Shown in pieces: positions 1 to 9,051 of a stretch of 64,000 nucleotides of DNA; positions within the stretch are counted from its first letter, which is position 1, and every line of letters starts with the position of its first letter. A model generated the notes under the pieces. That model searched no databases. It was not told the DNA's origin and was given only the letters and a program-made list of their open reading frames with translations. Source of the DNA: CAYUQT01 sp964596165 (lineage in GTDB: Bacteria > Planctomycetota > Phycisphaerae > UBA1845 > JAFGLZ01). Where the stretch lies: assembly GCA_964596165.1 (NCBI GenBank), contig CAZQTW010000007.1:79077-143076 (forward strand), read 5' to 3'. Made by a program: the position numbers and the translations under genes.

Positions 1-20
1 TCGAGGCGAGGCGCAAGAAA

Positions 21-45
21 AGAGGCGCACGTTTCATGCGCCTCT
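21..45 (-). terminator. Rho-independent terminator of the lipoprotein gene
   Basis: A perfect 9-bp stem pairs 21-29 (AGAGGCGCA) with 37-45 (TGCGCCTCT) across a 7-nt loop. Read on the minus strand the stem is followed by TTTTCTT. It lies about 50 nt past the stop codon of the minus-strand gene at 96-437, so it most likely ends that transcript. Confidence 0.7.
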
Positions 46-95
46 TGGCATATGCCGGCAAGTCAGGGGGGCAGAAGCACCCGGCTGCGCCGGTG

Positions 96-437
96 CTACT
101 TCTCCACCCGGGCAAGTTTGAGCTGGTCGGTGCCGCGCTTCAGTTGGAGCGTCTTGTTCATGATGACCATGGCATTCCAGACCTGGTCGCCCTCTTTGGT
201 GCTCAATTTGAGCTGGAAGCCGTTGAACTGGTACTTCCCGACCTTTGACACCTTCTGTTTTGCCTCGATCATGTCGGCTTTGAACATGCCGTCTTTAGTG
301 AACTCGATGTGCTGAATGATGTTCTTGGCATTTTTGAGGTCGGCTGTGGTCTCGACGTTCCATTTGCCCACGATGAAATTGTTGCATCCTGCAAGAACAA
401 ACAGCCCTAGCGTTAGGATAGCGAGTCTCGCTCTCAC
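96..437 (-). CDS. Small exported lipoprotein of unknown function
   Basis: This 113-residue protein starts with GTG at 437, preceded by AGGAG at good spacing. Its N-terminus is a lipoprotein signal peptide: Arg residues, a hydrophobic stretch, then the lipobox LAGC, with the lipidated Cys at about residue 18. The mature part of about 95 residues is hydrophilic and rich in Lys. It contains a pattern seen in lipocalin-like stress proteins (GKWNVE near the start, later TKDG, KYQF and an LK-rich end), but I cannot assign a family. It is divergent from the RND efflux operon across about 300 bp and has its own terminator, so it is probably monocistronic. Envelope location is well supported; function is unknown. 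Confidence 0.8.
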   Translation of the reverse strand: MRARLAILTLGLFVLAGCNNFIVGKWNVETTADLKNAKNIIQHIEFTKDGMFKADMIEAKQKVSKVGKYQFNGFQLKLSTKEGDQVWNAMVIMNKTLQLKRGTDQLKLARVEK

Positions 438-737
438 GATAGAAGCTCCTTATGTGTTCACGACTTACTGTTCGATAGGAAAGCGAACTACCATCGGAGC
501 AACCTCCTGCCGCTCCGCGCCAAGTCAACCCAAGACGCTACTATAAGTTAAATATCGGACGTTGGGCTTGTCAACGGTTAGGAAATGTTCCGCCCCGGAA
601 AACCCTAAGCCGGCTGCTTGCTTGCGGGTGGAGATGGCATCTATAGAATGGGGACTCATGAGTCTTGTCCATGTGTTTCTTCACAGTCACGTCCCGGGCA
701 TTTCAGTCCCGGGCATCGGCCTGATGGAGTCGGTCAC

Positions 738-1859
738 ATGAGGCACGTTGGTCAAGCGGGCGGAGTCCGACGAATCATCAAGCAGGTGTTCGTCGGTGTC
801 GTCTTTCTGGTCGTCGTCGTGTTCCTAATGCTTTGGCTCATAGGGAGTTTCAGGCCAAAGGTGGGTGCTGTGGGGTCGGGGTCGGTCGTTAAACGACGTG
901 TCGGCGATGCACGGTTGGTACCGGTGCGGTCGCTTCGGGTGCCCACCACCGAGTCGGCGGTCGGGACGATTCGGGCGGTGTACGAGTCGTCGGTGGCCTC
1001 GAAGATCTTGGCGAGGGTGGTGGAGGTCCGGATCAAGGCCGGGCAGAAGGTGGCCAAGGATGAGGTCTTGATTCGCCTCGACGACGCGGATCTTAAGGCC
1101 CGCCGTCAACAGGCCGAGGCGGCCGCTGTTGCCGCCCGGGCCAATAGCGATCAGGCCAAGACCGAGTTCAACCGAATTGAAGGGCTCTTCAAACAAAACG
1201 CGGCGGCCAAGATAGAGTTTGAGCGGGCGACCACGGCGCTGAAAGACGCGGAGGCGAAGCTCGAGCAGGCCAACCAGGCCCTTCGCGAGGCCGAAACCAA
1301 CCTTGGATACGCGACGATTGTCAGTCCGCTGACCGGCGTGGTGGTGGACAAAAAGGTCGAGTCGGGGGACACGGTGACGCCGGGACAGGTGCTGGCGACG
1401 CTCTACGACCCGACACACATGCAGCTTGTGGCCAGCGTCCGCGAATCGCTGACGCATCGGCTGAGGGTCGGGCAGACGATCGGGGTTCAAATCGAATCCC
1501 TCGGCAAGACGTGTGAGGGTCAGGTCAGCGAGATTGTCCCCGAGGCGCAGTCGGCAAGTCGATCGTTCCAGGTGAAGGTCACCGGGCCGTGTCCGCCGGG
1601 AATGTACACGGGGATGTTCGGTCGACTGCTGATTCCGTTGGATGAGGAAGATGTCCTTGTCGTGCCGCGAGCGGCCGTCCGTCATGTCGGACAACTGGAC
1701 ATCGTCGACGTGGCCGACGAAGCGGGCAAGACCCTGCGTCGTCGGAGCGTCCAACTAGGCCGGATCTTCGGCGATGACGTTCAGGTATTGTCCGGCTTGA
1801 GGGCGGGAGAGAAGGTCGCTTTGGCCGTGGTCGGCGAAACCGATCGCAAGGGGATCTGA
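738..1859 (+). CDS. RND efflux periplasmic adaptor (membrane fusion protein)
   Basis: The 373-residue protein belongs to the HlyD/AcrA adaptor family that links an inner-membrane RND pump to an outer-membrane channel. I chose ATG 738, which has GGAG about 9 nt upstream; the open frame extends to a TTG at 618. A single membrane anchor lies at about residues 13-34. Next come a biotinyl/lipoyl half (VEVRIKAGQKV), an Ala/Glu-rich coiled-coil hairpin at about residues 115-190, the second lipoyl half (SPLTGVVVDKKVESGDTV) and beta-barrel domains with VPRAAV near the end. It ends 2 nt before the transporter gene, so the two are co-transcribed. The substrate is not readable from sequence. Confidence 0.9.
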   Translation: MRHVGQAGGVRRIIKQVFVGVVFLVVVVFLMLWLIGSFRPKVGAVGSGSVVKRRVGDARLVPVRSLRVPTTESAVGTIRAVYESSVASKILARVVEVRIKAGQKVAKDEVLIRLDDADLKARRQQAEAAAVAARANSDQAKTEFNRIEGLFKQNAAAKIEFERATTALKDAEAKLEQANQALREAETNLGYATIVSPLTGVVVDKKVESGDTVTPGQVLATLYDPTHMQLVASVRESLTHRLRVGQTIGVQIESLGKTCEGQVSEIVPEAQSASRSFQVKVTGPCPPGMYTGMFGRLLIPLDEEDVLVVPRAAVRHVGQLDIVDVADEAGKTLRRRSVQLGRIFGDDVQVLSGLRAGEKVALAVVGETDRKGI

Positions 1860-1861
1860 CG

Positions 1862-4800
1862 ATGCCCACAGATACGACTTCCAGGCCGGAAGATCCGCGT
1901 CATGATCCCTCGCATCCGCACCACGGCTTCACCAACGCCGTCGTTCGCATTTTCCTTCACTCCAATCTGTCCATCGTGCTGATCATCCTGGCGGCGGCGG
2001 TGGGGATCACCTCGCTGATGGTCACGCCTCGCGAGGAGGATCCGCAGATCATCGTGCCGCTGGCCGACGTGTTCGTCGGTTTTCCGGGGCACTCGGCCGA
2101 GGAAGTCGAGCGGCTCGTGGCCACGCCTTTGGAAAAGCTGCTCTACCAAATCGACGGCGTGGAGTACGTCTATTCGATGTCGCGTGAGGACCAGGCGATC
2201 ATCACGGTGCGGTACTACGTCGGTGAGGATCGCGAGCGAAGCCTCGTCAAACTCTATAAGCGGATCGACGAGCACATCGACATCGTACCGCCGGGCGTGA
2301 CGGGGTGGGTCGTCAAGCCGGTCGAAATCGACGACGTGCCGATCGTCACGCTGACCCTGAAGAGCAGGACCTCCGACTCGTACACGCTGCGCCGGGTGGC
2401 CGAGGAGATGGTCGAACGCCTGGCGGCGGTCAAGGACACCTCACGGGCGTACGTCGTCGGCGGGCAGCCGCGAACGGCGTATGTCCGGCTGGACGCGGAT
2501 CGAATGGCCGCGCACAACGTGTCCCCTTTCGAGATTCAGAAGGCGATTCAGGGCGCCGACGTCACGCGAACGGCGGGGGAGTTCGCCAAAGACGATGCGG
2601 TGTACCGCGTCGAGGTCGGGCGGGCGTTTTCCCGCGTGACGGAACTGAGGGACCTGGTAGTCGGCGTGTTCGGCGGACGGCCGGTCTTCCTCAAGGACGT
2701 GGCGAACGTGGCGGACGGGCCGGCGGAGCCGACGGACTACGTGCGGCACGGATGGGGTCCGGCCCGCGGGTTTGAACACCATGAGCATTTCACGGGGACG
2801 CTGATCGGAGCGCCGGCGGGGTCCTCCGAGCAGGACGGCGCGGCGGGTGGGCAGCCGAGGCTCGGTGAAGGAGGTCCCCCCGGCGCGACTCCGGCGGTGA
2901 CGATCGCACTGGCTAAGAAGAAGGGAACCAACGCCGTGTGGGTCGCCGAGGACATCCTCAAGGCGGCTGAGGAACTGAAACGCGACATCGTGCCCGACGA
3001 CGTCGAGGTGGTCATCACTCGCAACTACGGCCTGACGTCGAACGAGAAGGTCAATGAGCTGGTCGAGGCGCTGGCCGTGGCGATCTTCATCGTGATCGCC
3101 CTGCTGACCATCGGGCTGGGCTGGCGGGAATCGCTGATCGTAGCCGTCGCCGTACCCGTGGTGTTCGGACTCACGTTGACGGTCAACCTTCTGTGCGGCT
3201 ACACGATCAACCGCGTGACGCTTTTCGCGATGATCCTGTCGCTGGGGTTGCTCGTGGACGATCCGATCGTCGACGTGGAGAACATCGCTCGGCATTTCTC
3301 GTTGCGGCGACGTGCGACGCGGGAGATCGTCCTGGAAGCGGTCGCGGAAATCCGCCCGCCGCTGATCACGGCGACGCTGGCGGTTATCGTCTCGTTCCTG
3401 CCGATGTTCTTCATCACGGGGATGATGGGACCGTACATGCGGCCGATGGCGCTGAACGTTCCCGTAACGATGCTGATGTCGATGGTGGTCGCGTTTACGA
3501 TCACGCCGTGGCTGGCCTACCACGTTCTCCACAAGCACTACGGACGCTCCGACACGGAGCCGTCACTCGTGAAGAGCCCGGCGACCCCGTCGGGCGGCGA
3601 GGCGGACGACATGGAGGCCGTCAAGCGGACCTTCCTGTATCGCATGTTCTACCCGCTCATGGCCCCGCTGTTGCATTCGCGCAAGGTCGCGTGGGGGTTC
3701 CTGGGTGTGATGGGGGCATTGATGCTCGGCGCGGCGGCACTGGCGGCCACACGACACGTCCAGCTCAAGATGCTTCCCTTCGACAACAAGAACGAACTCC
3801 TGCTGGTGCTCGACTTCGACGAGGGCACGACGCTCGAGCGATCCGACGCGGCGGTTCGCCAGTTTGAGGAATATCTGGCGGGCGTGCCCGAGGTCACCGA
3901 CTACACATCGTATGTCGGTGTGGGCTCGCCGATGGATTTCAACGGATTGGTTCGGCACTACTACCTCCGACGAGGGGACAATGTGGCCGATATTCGCGTC
4001 AACTTGGTGGGCAAAAAGGCCCGCCGGCAGCAGAGCCACGCGATCGGGCTGCGGGTTCGCGACGACCTGACGGCAATCGCGGCGAAACACCAGGCCCGAC
4101 TGAAGATCGTCGAGACGCCGCCGGGACCGCCGGTCATCGCCACATTGGTGGGCGAGGTCTATGGCCGGCCCGATCAGCGGTATGGCGACTTGATCGCCGC
4201 CGCCCGGACCGTGGCCGCCCGGATGCGGGTCGAGCCGGGCGTGGTGGACGTTGACGACACGGTCGAGGCGGACAGCCGCAAGCTCGTGTTTGTCACCGAC
4301 AAGGAGAAGGCCGCGCTTGCCGGCGTGTCGGTGAGTGAGATCGCCGACACAATCCGGATTGCCCTGGCCGGCGCGGTGGTCGACACGATTCGCGAACCGT
4401 CGGAACGAAATCCGCTAAAGATCGAACTGCGTCTGCCTCGGGCCGTCCGATCCGGCACGGCCGATCTGGGGCGGCTGCATGTCAAAGGTCAAGGCGGAGA
4501 GATGGTTTCTCTGGCCGAGCTGGGTCGATGGGAGAACGCTTCGGTCGACAAGACGATCTATCACAAGAACCTTGAGCGGGTAGTGTACGTTTTCGCCGAG
4601 ACGGCGGGGGTTCCGCCGGCGGCGGCCGTCGTGGACATCCAGGCGGATCGTGTCGCGTGGGCATCAGCGGTCATGCGGTCAGGTTCGCCTTCATCCCAGC
4701 CTGCCGGTAGCAAGAACGCCCCCGAATCCTCCCTCGGCAACGGGGGACACAGCAGGGTCGGCAGCGGTTGGGTCAGCGAGGCCCAGCCGCGCCCGCTCGA

Positions 4801-5437
4801 GGGGCGAACGTTCCTGAACAACGGAAGTGGGGTCGCGTGGGCAGTACCGGAGGGGATTCGCGTTCGTTTCTCCGGCGAGGGCGAATGGCAGATCACGCTG
4901 GACGTCTTCCGCGACCTAGGCCTGGCCTTTGCCGCCGCGCTGGTGGCCATCTACATCCTGCTGGTCGGGCAGACCGGTTCGTTCGTGATCCCGGTCGTGG
5001 TCATGCTGGCGATTCCGTTGACGGTTGTCGGCATCATGCCGGGATTCTGGCTGCTGAACCTGATCGCCGGCGGGCAGGTAGGGCAATACTCCGACCCGAT
5101 CTACTTCACGGCCACCGGGATGATCGGAATGATTGCCCTGGCGGGCATCGTGACGCGGGATTCGATCATCCTCGTGGATTTCATCCACTTGTCGTTGGCG
5201 CGGGGGCGATCGCTGTTCGACGCGATCATGGAGAGCCGCGTCGTTCGGCTTCGCCCGATTCTGCTTACGGCGGCGACGGCGATGCTGTCGGCCGTACCGA
5301 TCACCATCGACCCGATCTTTTCGGGGCTGGCGTGGTCGCTGATCTTTGGCCTGATCGCCTCGACCGTGTTCACGCTGTTTGTGATACCTGTGACCTACTG
5401 GTTGCTATACGCGAACAGGCCCGGTCACAGCCTGTAG
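1862..5437 (+). CDS. RND efflux transporter (AcrB/HAE1-like)
   Basis: At 1191 residues this is a full-length inner-membrane proton-driven multidrug exporter of the AcrB/AcrD/AcrF family. It has a first transmembrane helix near residues 33-50, a periplasmic porter loop, a helix bundle with the proton-relay motif LLVDDPIVDVEN in TM4 (about residue 465), a second porter loop and a C-terminal bundle ending FVIPVTYWLLY. AAGGGG precedes ATG 1862. The protein is longer than typical (about 1030-1050) because two low-complexity Gly/Ser/Pro-rich segments interrupt the periplasmic loops at about residues 297-346 and 938-993. Both are in frame and leave the flanking family motifs intact. No outer-membrane TolC-type gene is adjacent. 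Confidence 0.93.
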   Translation: MPTDTTSRPEDPRHDPSHPHHGFTNAVVRIFLHSNLSIVLIILAAAVGITSLMVTPREEDPQIIVPLADVFVGFPGHSAEEVERLVATPLEKLLYQIDGVEYVYSMSREDQAIITVRYYVGEDRERSLVKLYKRIDEHIDIVPPGVTGWVVKPVEIDDVPIVTLTLKSRTSDSYTLRRVAEEMVERLAAVKDTSRAYVVGGQPRTAYVRLDADRMAAHNVSPFEIQKAIQGADVTRTAGEFAKDDAVYRVEVGRAFSRVTELRDLVVGVFGGRPVFLKDVANVADGPAEPTDYVRHGWGPARGFEHHEHFTGTLIGAPAGSSEQDGAAGGQPRLGEGGPPGATPAVTIALAKKKGTNAVWVAEDILKAAEELKRDIVPDDVEVVITRNYGLTSNEKVNELVEALAVAIFIVIALLTIGLGWRESLIVAVAVPVVFGLTLTVNLLCGYTINRVTLFAMILSLGLLVDDPIVDVENIARHFSLRRRATREIVLEAVAEIRPPLITATLAVIVSFLPMFFITGMMGPYMRPMALNVPVTMLMSMVVAFTITPWLAYHVLHKHYGRSDTEPSLVKSPATPSGGEADDMEAVKRTFLYRMFYPLMAPLLHSRKVAWGFLGVMGALMLGAAALAATRHVQLKMLPFDNKNELLLVLDFDEGTTLERSDAAVRQFEEYLAGVPEVTDYTSYVGVGSPMDFNGLVRHYYLRRGDNVADIRVNLVGKKARRQQSHAIGLRVRDDLTAIAAKHQARLKIVETPPGPPVIATLVGEVYGRPDQRYGDLIAAARTVAARMRVEPGVVDVDDTVEADSRKLVFVTDKEKAALAGVSVSEIADTIRIALAGAVVDTIREPSERNPLKIELRLPRAVRSGTADLGRLHVKGQGGEMVSLAELGRWENASVDKTIYHKNLERVVYVFAETAGVPPAAAVVDIQADRVAWASAVMRSGSPSSQPAGSKNAPESSLGNGGHSRVGSGWVSEAQPRPLEGRTFLNNGSGVAWAVPEGIRVRFSGEGEWQITLDVFRDLGLAFAAALVAIYILLVGQTGSFVIPVVVMLAIPLTVVGIMPGFWLLNLIAGGQVGQYSDPIYFTATGMIGMIALAGIVTRDSIILVDFIHLSLARGRSLFDAIMESRVVRLRPILLTAATAMLSAVPITIDPIFSGLAWSLIFGLIASTVFTLFVIPVTYWLLYANRPGHSL

Positions 5438-5765
5438 CCGTTGCACCCTTTGGCGTTTCCTGCCCGGGGCGGTGTCCGACCGGAGACAGGGCGATGGGGG
5501 TCCCTGGCGTGCTGGGAGGCGGCGCGCACCAAACGACTTCAGGCTAATCGTCCACCCGGCGCAAGCCGATAGATGCGCTGCGATTTCGCACGTGGAGACC
5601 GTCTGGAGCAACGACCGGGACGAGAGATGGATTCCTGTTAAGTATAGACTAGGTCTAGGGTTGTGTCTCCCGGCTCGCGGGCGCCTCGCACACTGTCTTC
5701 CGACTGTCTGTCGTCGAGGTGTCACGCGGCGGTTCCATTGGTCGAGAAGAGAGCAGGCTGAGTCC
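5438..5765 (+). other. Intergenic region between the RND operon and the MarC gene
   Basis: No convincing gene was seen in these 328 bases. The open frame of the MarC gene runs back into the region but the translation there is not protein-like. A small palindrome, TAGAC-TAG-GTCTA, lies at 5645-5657 in the only less GC-rich patch and could mark the promoter of the downstream gene. Confidence 0.4.
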
Positions 5766-6374
5766 GTGGTCGACAACTGGTTCTCCGACTTTGTCACGCT
5801 ATGGGCGGTGATCGATCCGATCGGGACCATCCCCGTCTTCCTGGCGATCACAGCCGCGATGATACATCGCGACGCACGACGCATGGCCAGAGAGGCCGTG
5901 TTGGTCGCCGGCGGCGTCCTGATCGGGTTCGTTATGCTGGGGCAGCTCCTGCTTCAGGCGATGCACATCAGCATCGGGTCCTTTCAGGTTGCGGGCGGAT
6001 TGGTTCTGTTCCTTCTCGCCATGATGATGATCTTTGGTCACGTTCGAACGAACCAGTCCGACCAGGAAGAGGGTCACAACCCCGCCATCTTCCCACTGGC
6101 CATGCCGCTCATCGCGGGGCCGGGCGCGATCCTGGCCGCCGTTGTCCTGACGGATAACGATCGGTACGCGATTCCTCACCAAGTCAGGACGGTGTTCGTC
6201 ATTCTAGGCGTCTTGTTCATTCAGTGGGTGTTGCTCCGTTTCGCCACCTCGGTTCAGCGCCGGCTCGGAAGAGGCGTGATGAACATCCTCAGCCGGGTCA
6301 CGGGACTCCTCCTGGCCGCCCTTTCGGTTGAGACGATCGTGGGCGGCGTCCGGTTGTTGCTGCACACAGGCTAA
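5766..6374 (+). CDS. MarC/NAAT family integral membrane protein
   Basis: I chose GTG 5766, which has a purine-rich AGAGAG upstream; this gives 202 residues, the usual size of the family. The opening VVDNWFSDFVTLWAVIDPIG matches the MarC signature, with an NPIG-like DPIG turn after TM1. Six hydrophobic segments follow, and TM4 carries the family motif PLAMPLIAGPGAI at about residues 110-122. MarC proteins were named for the E. coli mar locus but their transport substrate is unsettled; a role in antibiotic resistance has not held up. The gene is co-directional with the RND operon but 328 bp away, so it is probably transcribed separately. Confidence 0.9.
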   Translation: MVDNWFSDFVTLWAVIDPIGTIPVFLAITAAMIHRDARRMAREAVLVAGGVLIGFVMLGQLLLQAMHISIGSFQVAGGLVLFLLAMMMIFGHVRTNQSDQEEGHNPAIFPLAMPLIAGPGAILAAVVLTDNDRYAIPHQVRTVFVILGVLFIQWVLLRFATSVQRRLGRGVMNILSRVTGLLLAALSVETIVGGVRLLLHTG

Positions 6375-6408
6375 CGGAACGGGTGGCGGCAAACGAGGGT
6401 GACTCAGA

Positions 6409-7380
6409 CTATCCCGCCTTCTTCAACGGCCGCACCCCCATTTCGTAATCCAGCGTATACGAAAAGTTGGGGTTGTCGTATGTCCGTTTCAACGTCGGCG
6501 AATAGGTCTGTACGTGGATCTTATTCTCCTCGGGGACGAACCGGAGCGTTACGAGCCAGCCGTCGCCGCCGTTGGGCAGACCCTGATAGTCGGCCAGGAT
6601 CTCGAGCACCGGCCGCCCGGCGTCATTCGTGCTGGTCTGATGCCGGACACCCACGACGTGACCGCTGACGACCATGAAGATGTTCTCATGCTTGCGAATG
6701 AGCCGGTTCCAGAGTTCGTCGCCGACGTGCCCGTCGAAGCCCTTGGGGCTGCCCTCGCTGGGCCGGCCTTCGGGGCGAAGGTAGTAGTGCGTCGCGACGA
6801 TGACCTGGCGGTCCTTATGCGCGTTGATCACGCCGCTGGCCCAGGCGATGATCGCGTCGGACGGCGCGAACTCCAGGCTCACGACCATGAACTTCTTTCC
6901 GCCTCCCTCGAAGAAGCAGTAATTGTTGGCGTTGGATTGCCCCATATGTCCGCCGTACCACCGGTACTTCTTGAATCGTGAGGGCGGAAAGTACTTGTCG
7001 AAGAGCGTGGCCGGTCGCTTCTCCTTGCTGCCCCGGTCATAGTCGTGGTTGCCCAACGTGACGCTGTAGGGCACCACGCCGTCCAGAACTTTGTGGGCCC
7101 GGTCGGCGACCTGCCATTCGTTTTCGGCGCCGGGGGTATCGGTAATGTCGCCCAGGTGGATGACGAACCTGATGTTGTCCTCTTTCGCTCGCGACGCGAT
7201 CCACTGTGTCTGTGCCATGTAGGTCTCGGGGAACTGTTCGGAGTAGTACTGCGTGTCGGGCAGAAGCACGACGGTGAAGCTCTCCGAGCCCTTCTTCAGA
7301 GGCGTGCAGCCGCTGACGACGGCGACGAGCAAAGGGCAAACGAACAGCCACGGAACGTGACGACGGGCCGATGTCCGCAT
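6409..7380 (-). CDS. Lipoprotein metallophosphoesterase (calcineurin-like)
   Basis: The start at ATG 7380 is chosen because AGGAG precedes it and a lipoprotein signal peptide follows, ending in the lipobox VVSGC. The 323-residue product has the dinuclear-metal motifs of the calcineurin-like superfamily in order: LPDTQYY (first Asp), HLGDITD, LGNHDYD, ATHYY and VSGHVVG. This predicts a phosphomonoesterase or phosphodiesterase anchored at the periplasmic face. The substrate is unknown. The gene converges on the MarC gene with a gap of 34 bp. Confidence 0.88.
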   Translation of the reverse strand: MRTSARRHVPWLFVCPLLVAVVSGCTPLKKGSESFTVVLLPDTQYYSEQFPETYMAQTQWIASRAKEDNIRFVIHLGDITDTPGAENEWQVADRAHKVLDGVVPYSVTLGNHDYDRGSKEKRPATLFDKYFPPSRFKKYRWYGGHMGQSNANNYCFFEGGGKKFMVVSLEFAPSDAIIAWASGVINAHKDRQVIVATHYYLRPEGRPSEGSPKGFDGHVGDELWNRLIRKHENIFMVVSGHVVGVRHQTSTNDAGRPVLEILADYQGLPNGGDGWLVTLRFVPEENKIHVQTYSPTLKRTYDNPNFSYTLDYEMGVRPLKKAG

Positions 7381-7670
7381 GGGTTTCTCCTTCCTCGGAA
7401 GACCGACCTCGGCTCGCAAAGGGAGTTGGACTGCACTCCGCCGATCCGAGAGATCGCCGGATGCGATAGTCACATGCTATTCGGTACGGGTGCGGTCCGC
7501 CAGGGTCAGCGAACCCGGCTTCCTTGACACCCTGACTCGATTCATCATCCTTGGATGGCACAATTTCGAGCCGCACATACGTATCCAGTACGCGGCCGCT
7601 GCAAATCATGACTTCGCGGGTGCTCTCTGCTAGATTAACAGGAGGGATTTCGCATCTCGGAGGGCATGTC

Positions 7671-8792
7671 GTGAGTGGAAAAACGGGCCGGTTCGTCATT
7701 GTCATTTCCGTTTTGTTGCTGGTGGACGCGGAGGCGCCGGCGGTCGTGCTCGTGGCCGACCATTTCCCCGGCTATGCCCAGGAGCCCAACTGGAACCTCT
7801 CGTGGATTCGCGGCGTGGGCAGCGTCACGTACAGCCCGAGCAACGGCGGTTTCGCCCACCTGAGTCTCAACGGGCCTGGTGTCGGCGGGACATATCACAA
7901 TGCCGAGCTGATCAACTTCAACATGACCTATCGCACACCGCCCTATTGCGACCTGGAGATCCGCCTCCGCAACAGCAACAACAACGGTTTCGACTCGCCC
8001 GGCGGCCCGAACAACCCCGACCCGAACTACGGGATCGGGTCGCGCGGCTGGGGGTTCTGGAACTCGTCGATGGATCCGCTCAACAAGCCGATGAACACGA
8101 TCTGGTTCGCCAGCATCTCCCCACAGTCGGAAGACATGCTGCAAGGCACGCGATTGTGGGTCGTCAAGCAGAACGTGCCTATCGCCTTCCAGGACCTCAA
8201 CACCGACCTGACCCAATGGCACACCTATCGGTTGAAATGGCGGTCGAATCTGCTGGCCGCGTACATCGACGACATGAGCACGCCCATCTGGCAGACCATG
8301 GATTCAGGGCAGATTCCGAATATCGGGTTGAACTTCACGGTGTGGATCGACAACTACGTGCTGACCGGCACGTTCCCCAGCTTCACGATCGGCTACCTGC
8401 CTGTGCCCGCGATCCAACAGTACATCGACGTGGACTACGTCCGGATCTACACGGCCGAGTACACGCTGACGCTCAACGTCATCAACGGGACGTTCGGAGT
8501 GGTCGATGTCGAGCCGAACTACCCGACCTATGCCGAGGGTTCCACCGTGACGCTGACGGCCATACCCAACGAGGGGAGAAGCCTTCGCGAGTGGACGCTC
8601 TTCGATCCGAACTACCCGGGCGATGCCAATCTCGCCGCTGTTGACGCGAACAATCCGATTGCCGTCACGATGAACGCCAATCGTGAGGTCACGGCGGCAT
8701 TCAAGTGTGGCAGCGGCGCGGCCGACATGTTTCCGCTGGGCGCAGCCGCGATGCTGACGCTGGCGGCGATTCGGAGGCGTCGGGCAAGGTAG
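7671..8792 (+). CDS. Exported lectin/glucanase-fold protein with a C-terminal anchor-like tail
   Basis: GTG 7671 has GGAGG at about 8 nt; upstream residues in the same frame do not look like protein. A signal peptide (VISVLLLVDAEAPA) precedes a domain of about 230 residues resembling concanavalin-like glucanase or DUF1080 folds: many Asn-Asn turns, DLEIRLRNS, WHTYRLKW, and a final YIDVDYVRIYT strand typical of GH16-like jelly rolls. Residues of about 260-345 form a bacterial InlB-B-like repeat (LTLNVINGTFGVV, GSTVTLTAIPNEG, REVTAAF). The tail has Cys-Gly-Ser-Gly, a 16-residue hydrophobic stretch and RRRRAR, the layout of a C-terminal sorting or membrane-retention signal. No catalytic GH16 Glu pair is evident, so binding rather than hydrolysis is likely. 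Confidence 0.7.
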   Translation: MSGKTGRFVIVISVLLLVDAEAPAVVLVADHFPGYAQEPNWNLSWIRGVGSVTYSPSNGGFAHLSLNGPGVGGTYHNAELINFNMTYRTPPYCDLEIRLRNSNNNGFDSPGGPNNPDPNYGIGSRGWGFWNSSMDPLNKPMNTIWFASISPQSEDMLQGTRLWVVKQNVPIAFQDLNTDLTQWHTYRLKWRSNLLAAYIDDMSTPIWQTMDSGQIPNIGLNFTVWIDNYVLTGTFPSFTIGYLPVPAIQQYIDVDYVRIYTAEYTLTLNVINGTFGVVDVEPNYPTYAEGSTVTLTAIPNEGRSLREWTLFDPNYPGDANLAAVDANNPIAVTMNANREVTAAFKCGSGAADMFPLGAAAMLTLAAIRRRRAR

Positions 8793-8998
8793 CGGCCGGC
8801 GCGCCGCACACTGGCGGACGAGCCGCCAGTGGCACCCGTGCGCATGGGCTGGGTAGCGGCAGGGGCCGTCGCAGGCCGTAGACACTTTTCGGCCGGCGAG
8901 TCGCCGGCCGCTACCGAGTAACGGGGTGCGTCCGCGGCGTGCAATGCACGCCTTGACACACCCAACACACTGGCGGGCAAGCCGCCAGTGCCACCCGA
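8788..8998. repeat. Cluster of GC-rich hairpin repeats
   Basis: Two near-identical copies of a short hairpin unit lie at 8806-8837 and 8965-8996. Each has ACTGGCGG, a 5-nt loop and CCGCCAGT, followed by CACCC. Between them CGGCCGGCGA-G-TCGCCGGCCG (8890-8910) forms a 10-bp stem with a 1-nt loop. A 14-bp inverted repeat, GGTAGCGGCCGGCG, pairs 8788-8801 with 8902-8915. A direct 17-bp repeat GGGGTGCGTCCGCGGCG occurs at 8923-8939 and again at 9060-9076, inside the 3' end of the next gene. The region resembles REP/MITE-like intergenic DNA. Confidence 0.75.
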
Positions 8999-9051
8999 CG
9001 CAAACCTGCATGCCCACGTAAGCGTGCGACATGCCATCCGCCGCTACGGAT

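Noticed and set aside
73..103. Second inverted repeat near the lipoprotein stop
   Set aside because: It overlaps the last codons and has no U-run; the hairpin at 21-45 is the better terminator.
618..737. Upstream TTG start for the RND adaptor
   Set aside because: Residues before ATG 738 are not protein-like, and GGAG is correctly placed for 738.
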